A stretch of DNA of 64,000 bases, taken from assembly GCA_035626595.1 (NCBI GenBank), contig DASPNJ010000139.1, forward strand, positions 1-64,000, read 5' to 3'. This document shows, piece after piece, positions 40,620 to 49,568 of this stretch; positions within the stretch are counted from its first letter, which is position 1, and every line of letters begins with the position of its first letter. A program made the position numbers and the translations under genes. The DNA comes from JAQGMV01 sp035626595 (GTDB taxonomy: Bacteria > Pseudomonadota > Gammaproteobacteria > Burkholderiales > SG8-41). The notes under the pieces are model-generated. The model worked only from the letters and a program-made list of their open reading frames with translations. It ran no database searches and had not been told where the DNA came from.

Positions 40620-40951
40620 CGCACGCAGGGCGGGATCAGCATCTGCACCACCCACAGCATCAGTATCGAAAGCGTGCTGAGCGAGGCCAACAGCGTCGCC
40701 CCGGCCGCGAGAAAGCGCGTGCGCGATTCGTGACCGGCTTTATCGTCCGGCAGCCCGCCGCCGACCGAGCGCCAGACGCGCACGGCAAGCGCGATGCAGC
40801 CGACTGCGACCGCCAAGCTCGCCGCCGCGGAGAGATGCATCGCGAGCCGCGTCTGGTTTTCGCACGCAGGCGGCTCCAGCGCGTAGTTCAGCGACAGCAG
40901 CGTGAGGAACACGAGCGGGGGGACGAACAGCGCGGGCCAGATGCGCAGCAT
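40616..40951 (-). CDS. small membrane protein at the end of the alcohol dehydrogenase/oxidase operon
   Basis: The 111-residue protein has three predicted membrane helices (about 5-25, 38-62 and 82-106), with CENQ in the first loop and a C-terminal PPCVR. I do not recognise the family. It begins 6 bp after coxC, so it is co-transcribed with the oxidase genes and could be a small oxidase-associated or assembly protein. Its stop and that of the beta-propeller gene share CTAG. Confidence 0.75.
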   Translation of the reverse strand: MLRIWPALFVPPLVFLTLLSLNYALEPPACENQTRLAMHLSAAASLAVAVGCIALAVRVWRSVGGGLPDDKAGHESRTRFLAAGATLLASLSTLSILMLWVVQMLIPPCVR

Positions 40952-40957
40952 ACGGTT

Positions 40958-41569
40958 CTACAGCAGCCGCGGTGCTAGATAGATCATGCCGTAGATCGGC
41001 ACCCACGCGATTACGACGAAATACCAGTACATCGCATTCTCGCTGACATCGACGAACCGTTTGCCTTCCCACGGACCGGTGACCGTGAGCGCGGTGAGCA
41101 CCACGCTGTCGTAGAAATCCGTAAGGAGGTGCGCAGTGTGCAGGCCGAGGAGCATCCACACGGCCGATCCGTAAGCGTTCGTGTCCCAGCGTACGTTGAG
41201 CGCCGAGAACTCGAAGACGCGTACCACCAGCAGGCCGATGGCGAAGCCGAGGCAGATGAACAGTCCGAGCCGTGCCTTGGCGCGGTTCTCTTCCTCCGCG
41301 GCCTTTTTCGTCCACTGATTCGGAATGAGGCTGAGGAGCGCGATGGCGAGCGCCAGCGTGCCCCACAGGAGGTCCGGGGCGTCCGCGCTGGGCGGCCACT
41401 GGTCCACGCGCGACCGTACGTAGAAGTAGGTGAAGCCCGCGAGGGCGAAGACCGTGCTCTCGATCGCGATCATGCCGGCGGTACCCCACCAGATGATCCC
41501 GCGGTGCCCGTAGACGTACGTCGGCAGTGCCGATACGTCGATCACCTCGTCCGCCTCGCGCCTGCTCAA
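40958..41569 (-). CDS. coxC: cytochrome c oxidase subunit III
   Basis: This 203-residue, five-helix subunit III stabilises the catalytic core of the heme-copper oxidase. Typical segments are WWGTAGMIAIESTVFALAGF (conserved Glu in helix 1), GLHTAHLLTDFYDS and YWYFVVIAWVPIYGMIYLAP. No ATG is available. TTG 41569 overlaps the coxA stop as TTGA with GGAG about 10 bases upstream. GTG 41545 is an alternative. Confidence 0.9.
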   Translation of the reverse strand: MSRREADEVIDVSALPTYVYGHRGIIWWGTAGMIAIESTVFALAGFTYFYVRSRVDQWPPSADAPDLLWGTLALAIALLSLIPNQWTKKAAEEENRAKARLGLFICLGFAIGLLVVRVFEFSALNVRWDTNAYGSAVWMLLGLHTAHLLTDFYDSVVLTALTVTGPWEGKRFVDVSENAMYWYFVVIAWVPIYGMIYLAPRLL

Positions 41570-43503
41570 GGTCTGCGCTCCAGCGCGAGGTGCTCCTGCG
41601 TCTCCTGCTCGCGTGGCCAGAACCAGATCGTGACCGCGATCGTCACCGGGATGCTGAGCCACACGACAGCCCATGGCGAGAAGATCGACCCCACGAAGAA
41701 CATCGTGAGCGCCACCGCGCTCAGGAACGGCCAGGGCGTCGGGGTCGGCTGGATGCTGCGGTGGTCCGGTTTTGCATCCACCAGCGTGGTCACGAGCGCC
41801 ATTGGCGTATCGACATCGAGTCCTTCGACGCGCCCGGCGATGCCCTTCTCCTCCCAGAGCGGCTCGCGCCCGCCCAGCACCGGTATCGCCGCGAAGTTGT
41901 AGGGCGGCGGCGGCGACGGCGTGGCCCATTCGAGAGACGACGCGCTCCACGGGTTCGCGCCGGCACGCGCGCCGCGTCGGTAGCTCACCGCCACGTTGAC
42001 GACGAAAAGCAGCATGCTGACCGCGATCATCGCGGCGCCGACCGAGGCAATCGCGTTCAGCACGTTCCAGCCCATGTCGGCTGGATAGGTGTACACGCGG
42101 CGTGGCATCCCCTGCAGCCCCAGGTTGTGCATCGGAAAGAACGTCACGTTGAATCCGACGAAGAAAAGCCAGAAGTTCCAGCGCCCGAGCGTCTCGCTCA
42201 GCATGCGTCCGGTGATCTTCGGAAACCAGTAGTAGAACGCGCCGAACAGCGGGAACACCGCGCCGCCGATCAGCACGTAATGCAGGTGTGCCACGACGAA
42301 ATAGGTATCGTGGATCTGGAGATCGAGCGCGACCGAGCCCAGCATGATGCCGGTCAGGCCGCCGATCACGAGTATCACGAAAAACGCGAGGACGAAAAGA
42401 AGCGGGGTCTTGAAGTTGAGCCGGCCGGTCCATAAAGTCGCGATCCAGCAGAAGATCTGGAGTGCGGTCGGCAGCGCGATCAGCAGGCTCGCCGCGGTGA
42501 AAAACGCCTTGCCGACTTCGGGGAGCTGGGTCGCGAACATGTGGTGTACCCAGAGTCCGAAGGAAAAGAAACCGGTGGCGATCTGCGCGATGACCAGGCC
42601 GGGATAGCCGAAGACCGGACGCCGCGAGAAGGTCCCGATGATCATCGAGATCATGCCCAGCGCGGGCAGAAAGATCAGGTAGACCTCGGGGTGTCCGAAA
42701 AACCAGAACAGGTGCTGCCAGAGCAGGGCATCGCCCCCTTCGGCGGGATTGAAGAAATGCGTGCCGACCAAACGGTCGGTAATCAGCGATGTACTCGCGA
42801 ACATCACTGCCGGCATCGCGAACACCACCACGAACGATGTCACCAGCATCGCCCACACGAAGTGCGGCATGCGATTGATCGTCATGCCGGGCGCGCGCAG
42901 CTTGAAAATCGTCGTTATGAGCGCGATGGACACGAGCAGCGCGGAGACTTCGGTGTACGTAATGAGCTGCGCCCAGAAATCCGAGCGCTTGCCCGGCGTG
43001 AACTCCGGCCCCGCCAGCGGCGTGTAGCTGAACCAGCCCGCATCCGGTCCCGCGTTGAAGAAGAAAGCCGTGTAAAGCATGAGCCCGCCGAACAGGAACA
43101 CCCAGTAAGCGAACGCCACCATGCGCGGAAACGCAATGTTTCGGGCCCCCACCATGAGCGGCACGATATACACGCCGACGCCGAGCATCATTGGCACCGC
43201 GAAGAGAAACATCATCGTCGTGCCGTGCATCGTGAAGATCTGGTTGTAGAGATCCGGACCGATGAGCGTGTTCTCCGGGCGTGAGAGCTGGAGCCGCATC
43301 AGCGCCGCGAGGATGCCGCCCGCGACGAAAAAGCCGAACGCCGTGACGATGAAGCGCACGCCGCTCGTCTTGTGGTCGATGTCTGAAAACCAGCCCGCCA
43401 CGCCCCCCTCGCGGCCCCACGCGCGGGAAAGCCGCGCGTGCAGATCGCCGTCGGCCTCGATGGCGGGTGCGCTGCGTGGCACTCGTGCGCGTGCCGCCGC
43501 CAT
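41566..43503 (-). CDS. coxA: cytochrome c oxidase subunit I (A-type heme-copper oxidase)
   Basis: This catalytic subunit holds heme a and the heme a3/CuB site that reduces oxygen and pumps protons. The 645-residue protein has the low-spin heme His in MHGTTMMFLF. FWFFGHPEVYLIFLP carries the CuB His, the D-channel Glu and the cross-linked Tyr of A1-type oxidases. HDTYFVVAHLHYVLIGG carries the heme a3 and a ligands. A C-terminal extension of about 130 residues with two further helices is as in caa3-type subunit I. ATG 43503 overlaps the coxB stop (TGATG). Confidence 0.95.
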   Translation of the reverse strand: MAAARARVPRSAPAIEADGDLHARLSRAWGREGGVAGWFSDIDHKTSGVRFIVTAFGFFVAGGILAALMRLQLSRPENTLIGPDLYNQIFTMHGTTMMFLFAVPMMLGVGVYIVPLMVGARNIAFPRMVAFAYWVFLFGGLMLYTAFFFNAGPDAGWFSYTPLAGPEFTPGKRSDFWAQLITYTEVSALLVSIALITTIFKLRAPGMTINRMPHFVWAMLVTSFVVVFAMPAVMFASTSLITDRLVGTHFFNPAEGGDALLWQHLFWFFGHPEVYLIFLPALGMISMIIGTFSRRPVFGYPGLVIAQIATGFFSFGLWVHHMFATQLPEVGKAFFTAASLLIALPTALQIFCWIATLWTGRLNFKTPLLFVLAFFVILVIGGLTGIMLGSVALDLQIHDTYFVVAHLHYVLIGGAVFPLFGAFYYWFPKITGRMLSETLGRWNFWLFFVGFNVTFFPMHNLGLQGMPRRVYTYPADMGWNVLNAIASVGAAMIAVSMLLFVVNVAVSYRRGARAGANPWSASSLEWATPSPPPPYNFAAIPVLGGREPLWEEKGIAGRVEGLDVDTPMALVTTLVDAKPDHRSIQPTPTPWPFLSAVALTMFFVGSIFSPWAVVWLSIPVTIAVTIWFWPREQETQEHLALERRP

Positions 43504-44468
43504 CAGTGCAGGCTTTCGAGATAGGCGAGCAGCGCCTGGAGATCCGCTGCCGCGAGCGCAACGGGCGGCATCATCACGCCGGGCTTGGTGCTCTGCGGAT
43601 CGAGTATCCAGCCGCCGAGGTTGCCGCGCGTGTTGGGCAGCGTGCCCGCGGCGATTGTGCGCCGGCTCGCAAGGTGCGTGAGATCGGGCGCCTGCCTGCC
43701 CTGCGCGACGGTGCCGTCGATCCGGTGGCACATGATGCAGGGTGAGGACAGGAAGACCTCGCGGCCGCGCTTTTGAAGCTCGCCCTCGGGTTCCTTTGCC
43801 GGTTGCCGCTGCGACTGCGCCCAGCGCTCGAAGTCCTGAGGCTCGTGTGCGATCACGAGGAAGGCCATCTTGGCGTGCTGGTGCCCGCAGAACTCGGCGC
43901 ATTGCCCGCGGTAGACGCCGGGCTGGTCAGCGCGAAGCTGGATGAGCGATGTGTGGCCGGGTATCAGGTCTTTCTTGCCGTGCAGGTTCGGCACCCAGAA
44001 GCTGTGGATCACGTCGCTCGATTTGAGCTTGATCACGACCGGACGGCCGACCGGAATGTGCAGCTCGTTCGCGGTGCGGAAGATGCGCGACGGCTCGTGG
44101 TCGTCGTACACGATGTCCCACCACCATTGGCGCGCGGTGACCTCGATCACGAGACCATCCTTGAGCGGCAACGCGGCGAGCGCGCGATCGGTGAGGACGC
44201 TGGCGATGATGAGCGCGATGAGACCCACCGCCGATACGATCAAGCCGATCGACACCGCGAGCAGAGATTTCGGCTCCTGGCTGCTGATCGCCGCCACGTC
44301 CGGCGCCGTCCTTTCGGTCGCGCGCGGCGCGCGCCAAAGCGCCATGACGAACGCGCCGAAGACCGCGGCGAACACGATCGTGCACACGACCAGCATGAGC
44401 AGCCAAAGGTCGTAGATCTGTGCCGCCTGCACGCCTGCCGGCCGCAATGAATCCTGGATGGCGCTCAT
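43503..44468 (-). CDS. coxB: cytochrome c oxidase subunit II fused to cytochrome c (caa3 type)
   Basis: The 321-residue subunit has two N-terminal membrane helices and a periplasmic cupredoxin domain with the CuA ligands (HSFWVPNLHG and CAEFCGHQHAKM). A C-terminal cytochrome c domain follows with heme motif CIMCH and a late Met ligand in KPGVMMPPVAL. This fusion defines caa3-type oxidases. The Trp-rich WWWDIVYDD segment is the electron entry region. Its ATG overlaps the upstream cytochrome c stop as ATGA. Confidence 0.95.
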   Translation of the reverse strand: MSAIQDSLRPAGVQAAQIYDLWLLMLVVCTIVFAAVFGAFVMALWRAPRATERTAPDVAAISSQEPKSLLAVSIGLIVSAVGLIALIIASVLTDRALAALPLKDGLVIEVTARQWWWDIVYDDHEPSRIFRTANELHIPVGRPVVIKLKSSDVIHSFWVPNLHGKKDLIPGHTSLIQLRADQPGVYRGQCAEFCGHQHAKMAFLVIAHEPQDFERWAQSQRQPAKEPEGELQKRGREVFLSSPCIMCHRIDGTVAQGRQAPDLTHLASRRTIAAGTLPNTRGNLGGWILDPQSTKPGVMMPPVALAAADLQALLAYLESLH

Positions 44469-44995
44469 TTCGCGGTCTTCGGCACCGCCGGCTCGCGCCG
44501 GCTTTCCGGCGGCACGGCTGCGAGGTCGTCATCGCGACCCGGCGCGACGTCCGGGCGCAGCAGCCCGCTCATCGAACGCACGTAAGCGACGAGCTGCCAC
44601 ACCTGCGATTCCGGGATCACGGTGCCGAACGCGGGCATGCCGTTCGGCCGCCCCTCGACGATGGTTCGATAGACGTTCACCGGCTCGGCGCCGTACAGCC
44701 ACTTGTCGTCCATCAGCGCGGGACCGCTGCCGCCGCCGCCATGCGCATGACAGCCGACGCAGTTGTACCAGACGAAGAGCCGCTTTCCCTGCGCCACGGC
44801 GTACGCGTTCTGTTCGGCCGGATTCGGGGTCGCTTTCGTCAGCGGCTGCGCCCCGGCGCGAATATCGGAGCCCGGCACCGCCTGCGGCGTCGCCGCGGTC
44901 GGCGCGGGCTGCTGAAAGCGGCGCGCCTCGCGCTCGCAAGACACCAGCAGCAAACATGCACACGACATCGCCACGATGCCGGCGCGGTTGTTCAT
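44465..44995 (-). CDS. c-type cytochrome lipoprotein (XoxG-like position)
   Basis: The 176-residue precursor has a lipoprotein signal with lipobox LLVSC. A Pro/Ala linker follows, then one cytochrome c domain with CVGCH heme motif (in FVWYNCVGCHAHGGGG) and a Met ligand candidate in RPNGMPAFGTVIPE. It probably accepts electrons from the PQQ dehydrogenase encoded upstream and hands them to the cytochrome c domain of CoxB. Both ends overlap the neighbouring genes as ATGA. Confidence 0.9.
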   Translation of the reverse strand: MNNRAGIVAMSCACLLLVSCEREARRFQQPAPTAATPQAVPGSDIRAGAQPLTKATPNPAEQNAYAVAQGKRLFVWYNCVGCHAHGGGGSGPALMDDKWLYGAEPVNVYRTIVEGRPNGMPAFGTVIPESQVWQLVAYVRSMSGLLRPDVAPGRDDDLAAVPPESRREPAVPKTAK

Positions 44996-45825
44996 GGAAT
45001 TCCCGCCTGCGCGCGCTCTGCAGGCGGCCGGTCGCTACGCGGCACGCCAAACTCCAACAACACGCGATCGATGTCAGCGCGGCGGCGTTCGAGAACGGCA
45101 TCGAGCTCGGCCATCAGCGCGCGATCGGCTTTGCGCACGCCGATCGACATATCGAATTCGAACGGCACGTCTGCAAGCTCGGGCGGCGCGCGCGCCGGTG
45201 AGATCGCCAGCGGAACGGCCTGCTGGCGCGCGTAGTACGCCGCCTGCGGCCCCCAGACCAGCGCGACGTCGAGCTCGCGGCGCGCCAGCGCTTCGATCAT
45301 GACCTGGGCCTGCGGCCGCTCACCGAAAATCGGATAGCCGGCGACATTGTTCACGATGCCGCGCAGCGCGAGCGCGTGTCCCGGCGGCGTCGCCGCGAGA
45401 TCGTCGCCGATCAACTGCACGCCGACCCGCACGCGTTGGAGCCGCGGATCGTCGAACGTCCGGAACGGCTCGCCCGCGTCCGCTCGAAACGCAAAGACGT
45501 AGCTCGATCGGTAGTATGGTTTCGTCGTGCGCACGCGCTCGTATTCGGTTGGAACGCCCATGACGACGTCGCACGCGCCGGCGTTCAACGTGTTGCGCAG
45601 AAACGTACGCCGCTGCGGAAACCAGGTATAGGCGAGCGTCGCGCGCAGCTCGCTGGCGACGATCTGCGCGATGCGGTTCTCGAAACCGCTGCCATCGGCG
45701 TGCGTGTACGGCAGGTTGTCGGGATCGGCGCAGACGCGAAGCTCGCGCTGCGCGGCTTGCGCGCAGCCGAGCGCCAGCGCACAGCACAATGCTGCAGCGG
45801 TCCGTTCAAGGCAGCGCGAAGACAT
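44992..45825 (-). CDS. quinoprotein-associated periplasmic binding protein (XoxJ/MoxJ-like)
   Basis: The 277-residue exported protein has a signal peptide (cleavage near AQAAQ) and the fold of family-3 solute-binding proteins. RELRVCADPDNLPYTHADGS is the typical opening of the quinoprotein dehydrogenase-associated family (MoxJ, XoxJ). Further segments are GACDVVMGVPTEYERVRTTK, YYRSSYVFAFR and ALVWGPQAAYYA. XoxJ is thought to help activate lanthanide methanol dehydrogenase. No ABC permease lies nearby, in keeping with a non-transport role. It overlaps the dehydrogenase gene by 20 bp and the cytochrome gene by 4 bp. Confidence 0.88.
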   Translation of the reverse strand: MSSRCLERTAAALCCALALGCAQAAQRELRVCADPDNLPYTHADGSGFENRIAQIVASELRATLAYTWFPQRRTFLRNTLNAGACDVVMGVPTEYERVRTTKPYYRSSYVFAFRADAGEPFRTFDDPRLQRVRVGVQLIGDDLAATPPGHALALRGIVNNVAGYPIFGERPQAQVMIEALARRELDVALVWGPQAAYYARQQAVPLAISPARAPPELADVPFEFDMSIGVRKADRALMAELDAVLERRRADIDRVLLEFGVPRSDRPPAERAQAGIP

Positions 45826-47596
45826 AGAGCATCCCGCCTTTTGCGGTGCGCCTGGAAAGATCCTTCATCGCGTTGGCGAAGCCCAGTGCGGCCGATGAAT
45901 CGCGCGTGTCGAGATCGCCCGCGACGACCGCGCCCGCCCATCCGCCAACGCCGGAGAGGACGGCCACGTACTGCTTTCCGTCTGGGCCGAGATACGTCAT
46001 GGGCTGTCCGACGATTCCGGATCCCGTTTTGAACTGCCACAGGAGCTTGCCGTCCTGGGCATCGATCGCCTTGAACCAGCCGTCCATCGTGCCGTAGAAC
46101 ACGATGTCGCCCGCAGTCGCGAGAGCGCCGCTCCAGACCGGAAGATCTTCCTTGATGCTCCAGACTTTCTTCGCCGCGACTGGATCCCATGCCGTGAATT
46201 CGCCGCGGTGCCCGCCCGGCCCCGGATACATCTTCACGTCCGCCCCGACGTAGGGGGTGCCCGCGATGTAGCTCACCTCCATCGCCTCCTCGTCCTGGCA
46301 CAGGTTCTGGTGCGGGATGTAGAGGAGCTTCGTGCGCGGCGACCATGCCGACGGCTGCCAGTCCTTTGCGCCCGGCGCCGCGGGACACATGCCGCGGACC
46401 ACACGGCCGACCTTGGGCTCCTTGTCCGGGTTGTACTTGAGGCGGCCGGTTTTCAAATCGACACCGCTGGAGGTCGTGACGTACACGAACGAGGTCGCGC
46501 TCAATACTTCGCCGGTCACGCGATCGAGCACGTACACGTAACCATTGCGCTCCGGATGCACGATCACCTTGCGCATCCGGCCGCCGATCGGAAGCTCGAG
46601 CAGCACGTTTTCATTGATGCCGTCGTAGTCGTGCATGTCGTGCGGGCTCCACTGGTAGAACCAGCGCGCCTCCCCGGTATCCGCGTCGCGCGCGAAAATG
46701 CCCGCCGTCCATTTGTTGTCTCCCGGGCGCTGGTGCGGATTCCACGGTCCCGGATTCGCCGTGCCGTGATAGATGAGATTGAGCTCCGGGTCGTACGAGA
46801 TGAAGCCCCACACCGTACCCCCGCCGATCTTCCAGGCGTTCGGGGGCCACGTGGATACGCCGAGGTCTTTTCCGCGGTCGCTCGAATAGAACGGCCGAAA
46901 TTTCGGCCCGATCAGCACGTCCCGATCGGGACCCGTCATGTAGGCACGCCACGCCTGCTTCCCCGTGGCCGCATCGAGCGCCGTAATCCAGCCGCGCACG
47001 CCGTATTCGCCGCCGCTGTTGCCGACGAGCACCTTATCCTTCACCACAAGCGGCGCCATGGTCATGGTCTCGCCGTAGCGGATGTCGCCGAGCTGCGTGC
47101 GCCACACTTCCCTGCCGGTCGCGGCGTCGACGGCCAGCGACTGGCCGTCGAGCGTATTGAAGTAGATACGGCCGTGCGCGTAGGCGACGCCGCGATTCAC
47201 CACGTCGCAGCAGGCGATGCCCTGCGAGGCGGCGAGCGGCTTCGGCTCGAACTTCCACTTGACCGGCGCGCCGGGCTTCGAGAGATCCAGCGCGTACACT
47301 ACGTTGGGATACGGCGTGATGAGATACATCGTCGCGCCGACCACCACGGGGGCAGCCTCGTGTCCGCGAGTGGCACCGGTAGAGAATGTAAACGCGAGCT
47401 TGAGGTCCTTGGCGTTTGCAGCTCTGACCTGATCGAGCTCGCTGTAGCGGGTATTCGCGTAATCCTTACCGGCCATCGGCCATTCGCCGGTGCCGGCCGG
47501 ACGACCCTGCGTCTGCGCGTAAGCGGCCCCGGCGGCAAGCGCGAGACACGCCGCCACGAGCACCGCCGACAGAGCTTCTTTAGACTTAGTAGACAT
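45806..47596 (-). CDS. PQQ-dependent alcohol dehydrogenase, lanthanide-type active site
   Basis: This periplasmic eight-bladed quinoprotein oxidises alcohols (possibly methanol or ethanol) with pyrroloquinoline quinone. The 596-residue precursor has a signal peptide (about residues 1-28) and adjacent Cys129-Cys130 (ACCDVV), the disulfide next to PQQ. Likely metal ligands are Glu197 (GGEYGVRG), Asn281 (TANPGPWN) and catalytic Asp323. The extra Asp325 (HDYDG) is the residue that marks lanthanide-dependent enzymes such as XoxF, PedH and ExaF. Several tryptophan docking motifs are present. ATG 47596 is the first gene of the operon. No pqq synthesis genes are in the window. Substrate and metal are inferred. 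Confidence 0.9.
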   Translation of the reverse strand: MSTKSKEALSAVLVAACLALAAGAAYAQTQGRPAGTGEWPMAGKDYANTRYSELDQVRAANAKDLKLAFTFSTGATRGHEAAPVVVGATMYLITPYPNVVYALDLSKPGAPVKWKFEPKPLAASQGIACCDVVNRGVAYAHGRIYFNTLDGQSLAVDAATGREVWRTQLGDIRYGETMTMAPLVVKDKVLVGNSGGEYGVRGWITALDAATGKQAWRAYMTGPDRDVLIGPKFRPFYSSDRGKDLGVSTWPPNAWKIGGGTVWGFISYDPELNLIYHGTANPGPWNPHQRPGDNKWTAGIFARDADTGEARWFYQWSPHDMHDYDGINENVLLELPIGGRMRKVIVHPERNGYVYVLDRVTGEVLSATSFVYVTTSSGVDLKTGRLKYNPDKEPKVGRVVRGMCPAAPGAKDWQPSAWSPRTKLLYIPHQNLCQDEEAMEVSYIAGTPYVGADVKMYPGPGGHRGEFTAWDPVAAKKVWSIKEDLPVWSGALATAGDIVFYGTMDGWFKAIDAQDGKLLWQFKTGSGIVGQPMTYLGPDGKQYVAVLSGVGGWAGAVVAGDLDTRDSSAALGFANAMKDLSRRTAKGGMLYVFALP

Positions 47597-47715
47597 TGCC
47601 AGGCCCGGTTTCGCCTTTAGCAAACTCCACGCCCGCCGTGTATGTGCGCCATAACGCTGCGATATCGCGACTCCAATGCTGACGGCATGGGTTCGGCCGC
47701 TCGTCCGAATCGGCC

Positions 47716-47967
47716 GTGAGCGCTGAAGAACGCGCCGAGCGTCTGCTCGGACAGTTGCATCAATGGGCGATGGAAGCGGTCGAGATCCCGCGCGAAGCAC
47801 GGGCGGCTTTCATCGCCGAAGTAGCCGCGCGTTATCGCGACGACGCGGTGCGCAACGGCCTGACGCAGGCGCAGGCCGACGCATGGCGGGAGAGCATCGT
47901 GGACTGGCTCGCAGCGCTCGTCGACGTGATCGAAACGAGCGGCGGCGCCGGCGGAGGCAGCGCTTAG
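47716..47967 (+). CDS. small helical hypothetical protein
   Basis: The 83-residue acidic protein starts with GTG 47716 (MSAEERAERLLGQLHQWAME). It is predicted to be all helix and ends in a Gly/Ser tail. It has no signal, membrane segment or metal motif, and I do not recognise a family. It is divergent from the PQQ dehydrogenase (120-bp gap) and converges on the next minus-strand gene 28 bp away. Frame-wide codon bias looks coding, but the call is not certain. Confidence 0.55.
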   Translation: MSAEERAERLLGQLHQWAMEAVEIPREARAAFIAEVAARYRDDAVRNGLTQAQADAWRESIVDWLAALVDVIETSGGAGGGSA

Positions 47968-47995
47968 CGGGGCGCTCGGTTGAGCGCAAAAACGA

Positions 47996-48688
47996 TCAGC
48001 GCTTTCGCAGCTCGTAGTCGATGCGCAACCCGGCACCGGCATTTGCGCCAGTCACCGCGGTCGCAGCGGTACGCGTCTCGTTCAATTGCGCACCGAAGTA
48101 CCCGGCAGCCACGCCGAGCGCGAGCGCGACGGCGGCGGCCGCGGCGATGTGCGGCAACATGGTTTTGCGGTGCTGAGCAGGCGACAACGGCGCTGCGGGA
48201 AACGCGTCAGTGCTCGGCGTCGCTTCGGAGACCTTGGTGCTGCGCGCAACAGACGACCGCGTTTGAACGCTGGAGCGTGCGCGGGTCGCTTCCTCGGTGT
48301 CGACGGCGTCACGAGGTCCGGAGGTTTGCGTGCGCTCCGCCGATCGCAGCATCGCCAGCGCGTCGTCGAGCGCCATATCGTCCGTGCCGTCAGCCGCAGG
48401 CGAGCCGGGCGTGCTGCCCATCAGCTCCGGGCGGTATACCGGCGCGGGATCGTGCGGCCATTCGATCGCCTGCCCCATCTCGTCGCCGTGCAGCAGCACG
48501 TCGTCGAACGGCGTTTTCACCCGCTGCGGCGCGTCGTCCTGCGGCGCGAGCTCGGCGTAACGCGACTCGAACCGCTGCACGATCTCGCGCGCCTCGGCCT
48601 CGAAGCTCGTGCGCGACTTGTCGAGCTTCGGCTCGCGGCGTCCCCAGTCAGGATCGCTCGTGCCCATTGGATCGGTCATTAATGTCAT
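47996..48688 (-). CDS. hypothetical protein with C-terminal membrane helix
   Basis: The 230-residue protein (start at ATG 48688 or 48679) has a polar, low-complexity N-terminal part. It includes a short helix (FEAEAREIVQRFESRYAELA) and an Asp/Ala-rich segment, then one membrane helix near residues 185-208 (HIAAAAAVALALGVAAGYFG), leaving a short tail. This is a tail-anchored or single-pass layout with the bulk in the cytoplasm. I do not recognise a family. Confidence 0.6.
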   Translation of the reverse strand: MTLMTDPMGTSDPDWGRREPKLDKSRTSFEAEAREIVQRFESRYAELAPQDDAPQRVKTPFDDVLLHGDEMGQAIEWPHDPAPVYRPELMGSTPGSPAADGTDDMALDDALAMLRSAERTQTSGPRDAVDTEEATRARSSVQTRSSVARSTKVSEATPSTDAFPAAPLSPAQHRKTMLPHIAAAAAVALALGVAAGYFGAQLNETRTAATAVTGANAGAGLRIDYELRKR

Positions 48689-48702
48689 GGGTCGATTCCG
48701 CT

Positions 48703-48855
48703 TCAGGATCTGCGCTGAGAATCGCAGAGACACGAGACGTAATCAGGGAACAAAGTCTCGGAATGCCTCAGGAGCTCGCCGTCGCGTGCGCGTTGTTCCC
48801 AACGCCACCAGGTGCGACCACTGACACGAACGGCGATGAGCTCCAGACCGGGCAT
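48703..48855 (-). CDS. possible small protein (50 residues)
   Basis: The frame reads MPGLELIAVRVSGRTWWRWE and ends FPDYVSCLCDSQRRS, with the alternation of aromatic and polar residues seen in small beta-rich proteins. It lies 14 bp upstream of the preceding hypothetical gene on the same strand. No ribosome site is visible, and GGGAACAA/TTGTTCCC inverted arms fall inside it. Treat it as a weak candidate. The rest of 48856-49083 shows nothing I recognise. Confidence 0.25.
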   Translation of the reverse strand: MPGLELIAVRVSGRTWWRWEQRARDGELLRHSETLFPDYVSCLCDSQRRS

Positions 48856-49081
48856 ACGGGTGGATTCTGACGTGTGTTTGCGGGAACCGAGCATGCGCAC
48901 CGAACGTGAACAGGGCTTCGGCGCGATGCAACACACATGCCGCGTGAGTGGAAAGGTACTGCTACAGGTATCCTGCCGCTGGCAGCCGATCTGACGCAAG
49001 GAGCTTCAGAAGCTCGGACGGCACGAAAACGAACGGAGACGGCGCGGACGCGCGCCCGCGCCGCTCGAGCTCAAAGAGAAA

Positions 49082-49160
<79 letters not shown>

Positions 49161-49184
49161 AGAGCAGGGATTATACCTTCGGTT

Positions 49185-49568
49185 CTACTGGCGCAGGAGC
49201 TCGAGAACGCTCTCGATCTCTTTGCGCACGTGCGCGAGGTTCGCGGCGCGCGGCGCGTTGCGCGGGGACTTCGTCGGTTCCGCCACCAGCTCATCGAGGC
49301 GGTTGCGTGCACCGCTGATCGTGAATCCCTGGTCATAGAGGAGCTCGCGGATACGCCGAATGAGCAGGACTTCGTGGTGCTGGTAATAGCGGCGGTTGCC
49401 CCGGCGCTTCACCGGCTTCAACTGCGTGAATTCCTGTTCCCAGTAGCGCAGCACGTGCGGCTTGACGCCGCAGAGCTCGCTCACCTCCCCGATGGTGAAG
49501 TAGCGTTTGGCCGGGATCGGCGGCAGCGGCGCCTTAGTATGGTTGTTGCTGGCCGTTTCCATCGCCAT
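49185..49568 (-). CDS. MerR-family transcriptional regulator
   Basis: The 127-residue protein has a MerR winged helix (about residues 22-90: RYFTIGEVSELCGVKPHVLR then YWEQEF, and KRRGNRRYYQHHEVLLIRRI) followed by a helix for dimerisation (LLYDQGFTISGARNRLDELV). There is no Cys-rich effector domain. It belongs to the short MerR type encoded after ihfA in betaproteobacteria, target unknown. Starts at 49568 or 49562 both lie within the ihfA 3' end (overlap 29-35 bp). Confidence 0.9.
   Translation of the reverse strand: MAMETASNNHTKAPLPPIPAKRYFTIGEVSELCGVKPHVLRYWEQEFTQLKPVKRRGNRRYYQHHEVLLIRRIRELLYDQGFTISGARNRLDELVAEPTKSPRNAPRAANLAHVRKEIESVLELLRQ

Noticed and set aside
48747..48801. GGGAACAA ... 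TTGTTCCC inverted repeat as an attachment site or insertion end
   Set aside because: Arms are 8 bp and about 40 bp apart without target duplication or a transposase. The nearby tRNA-Pro shows no duplicated 3' end.
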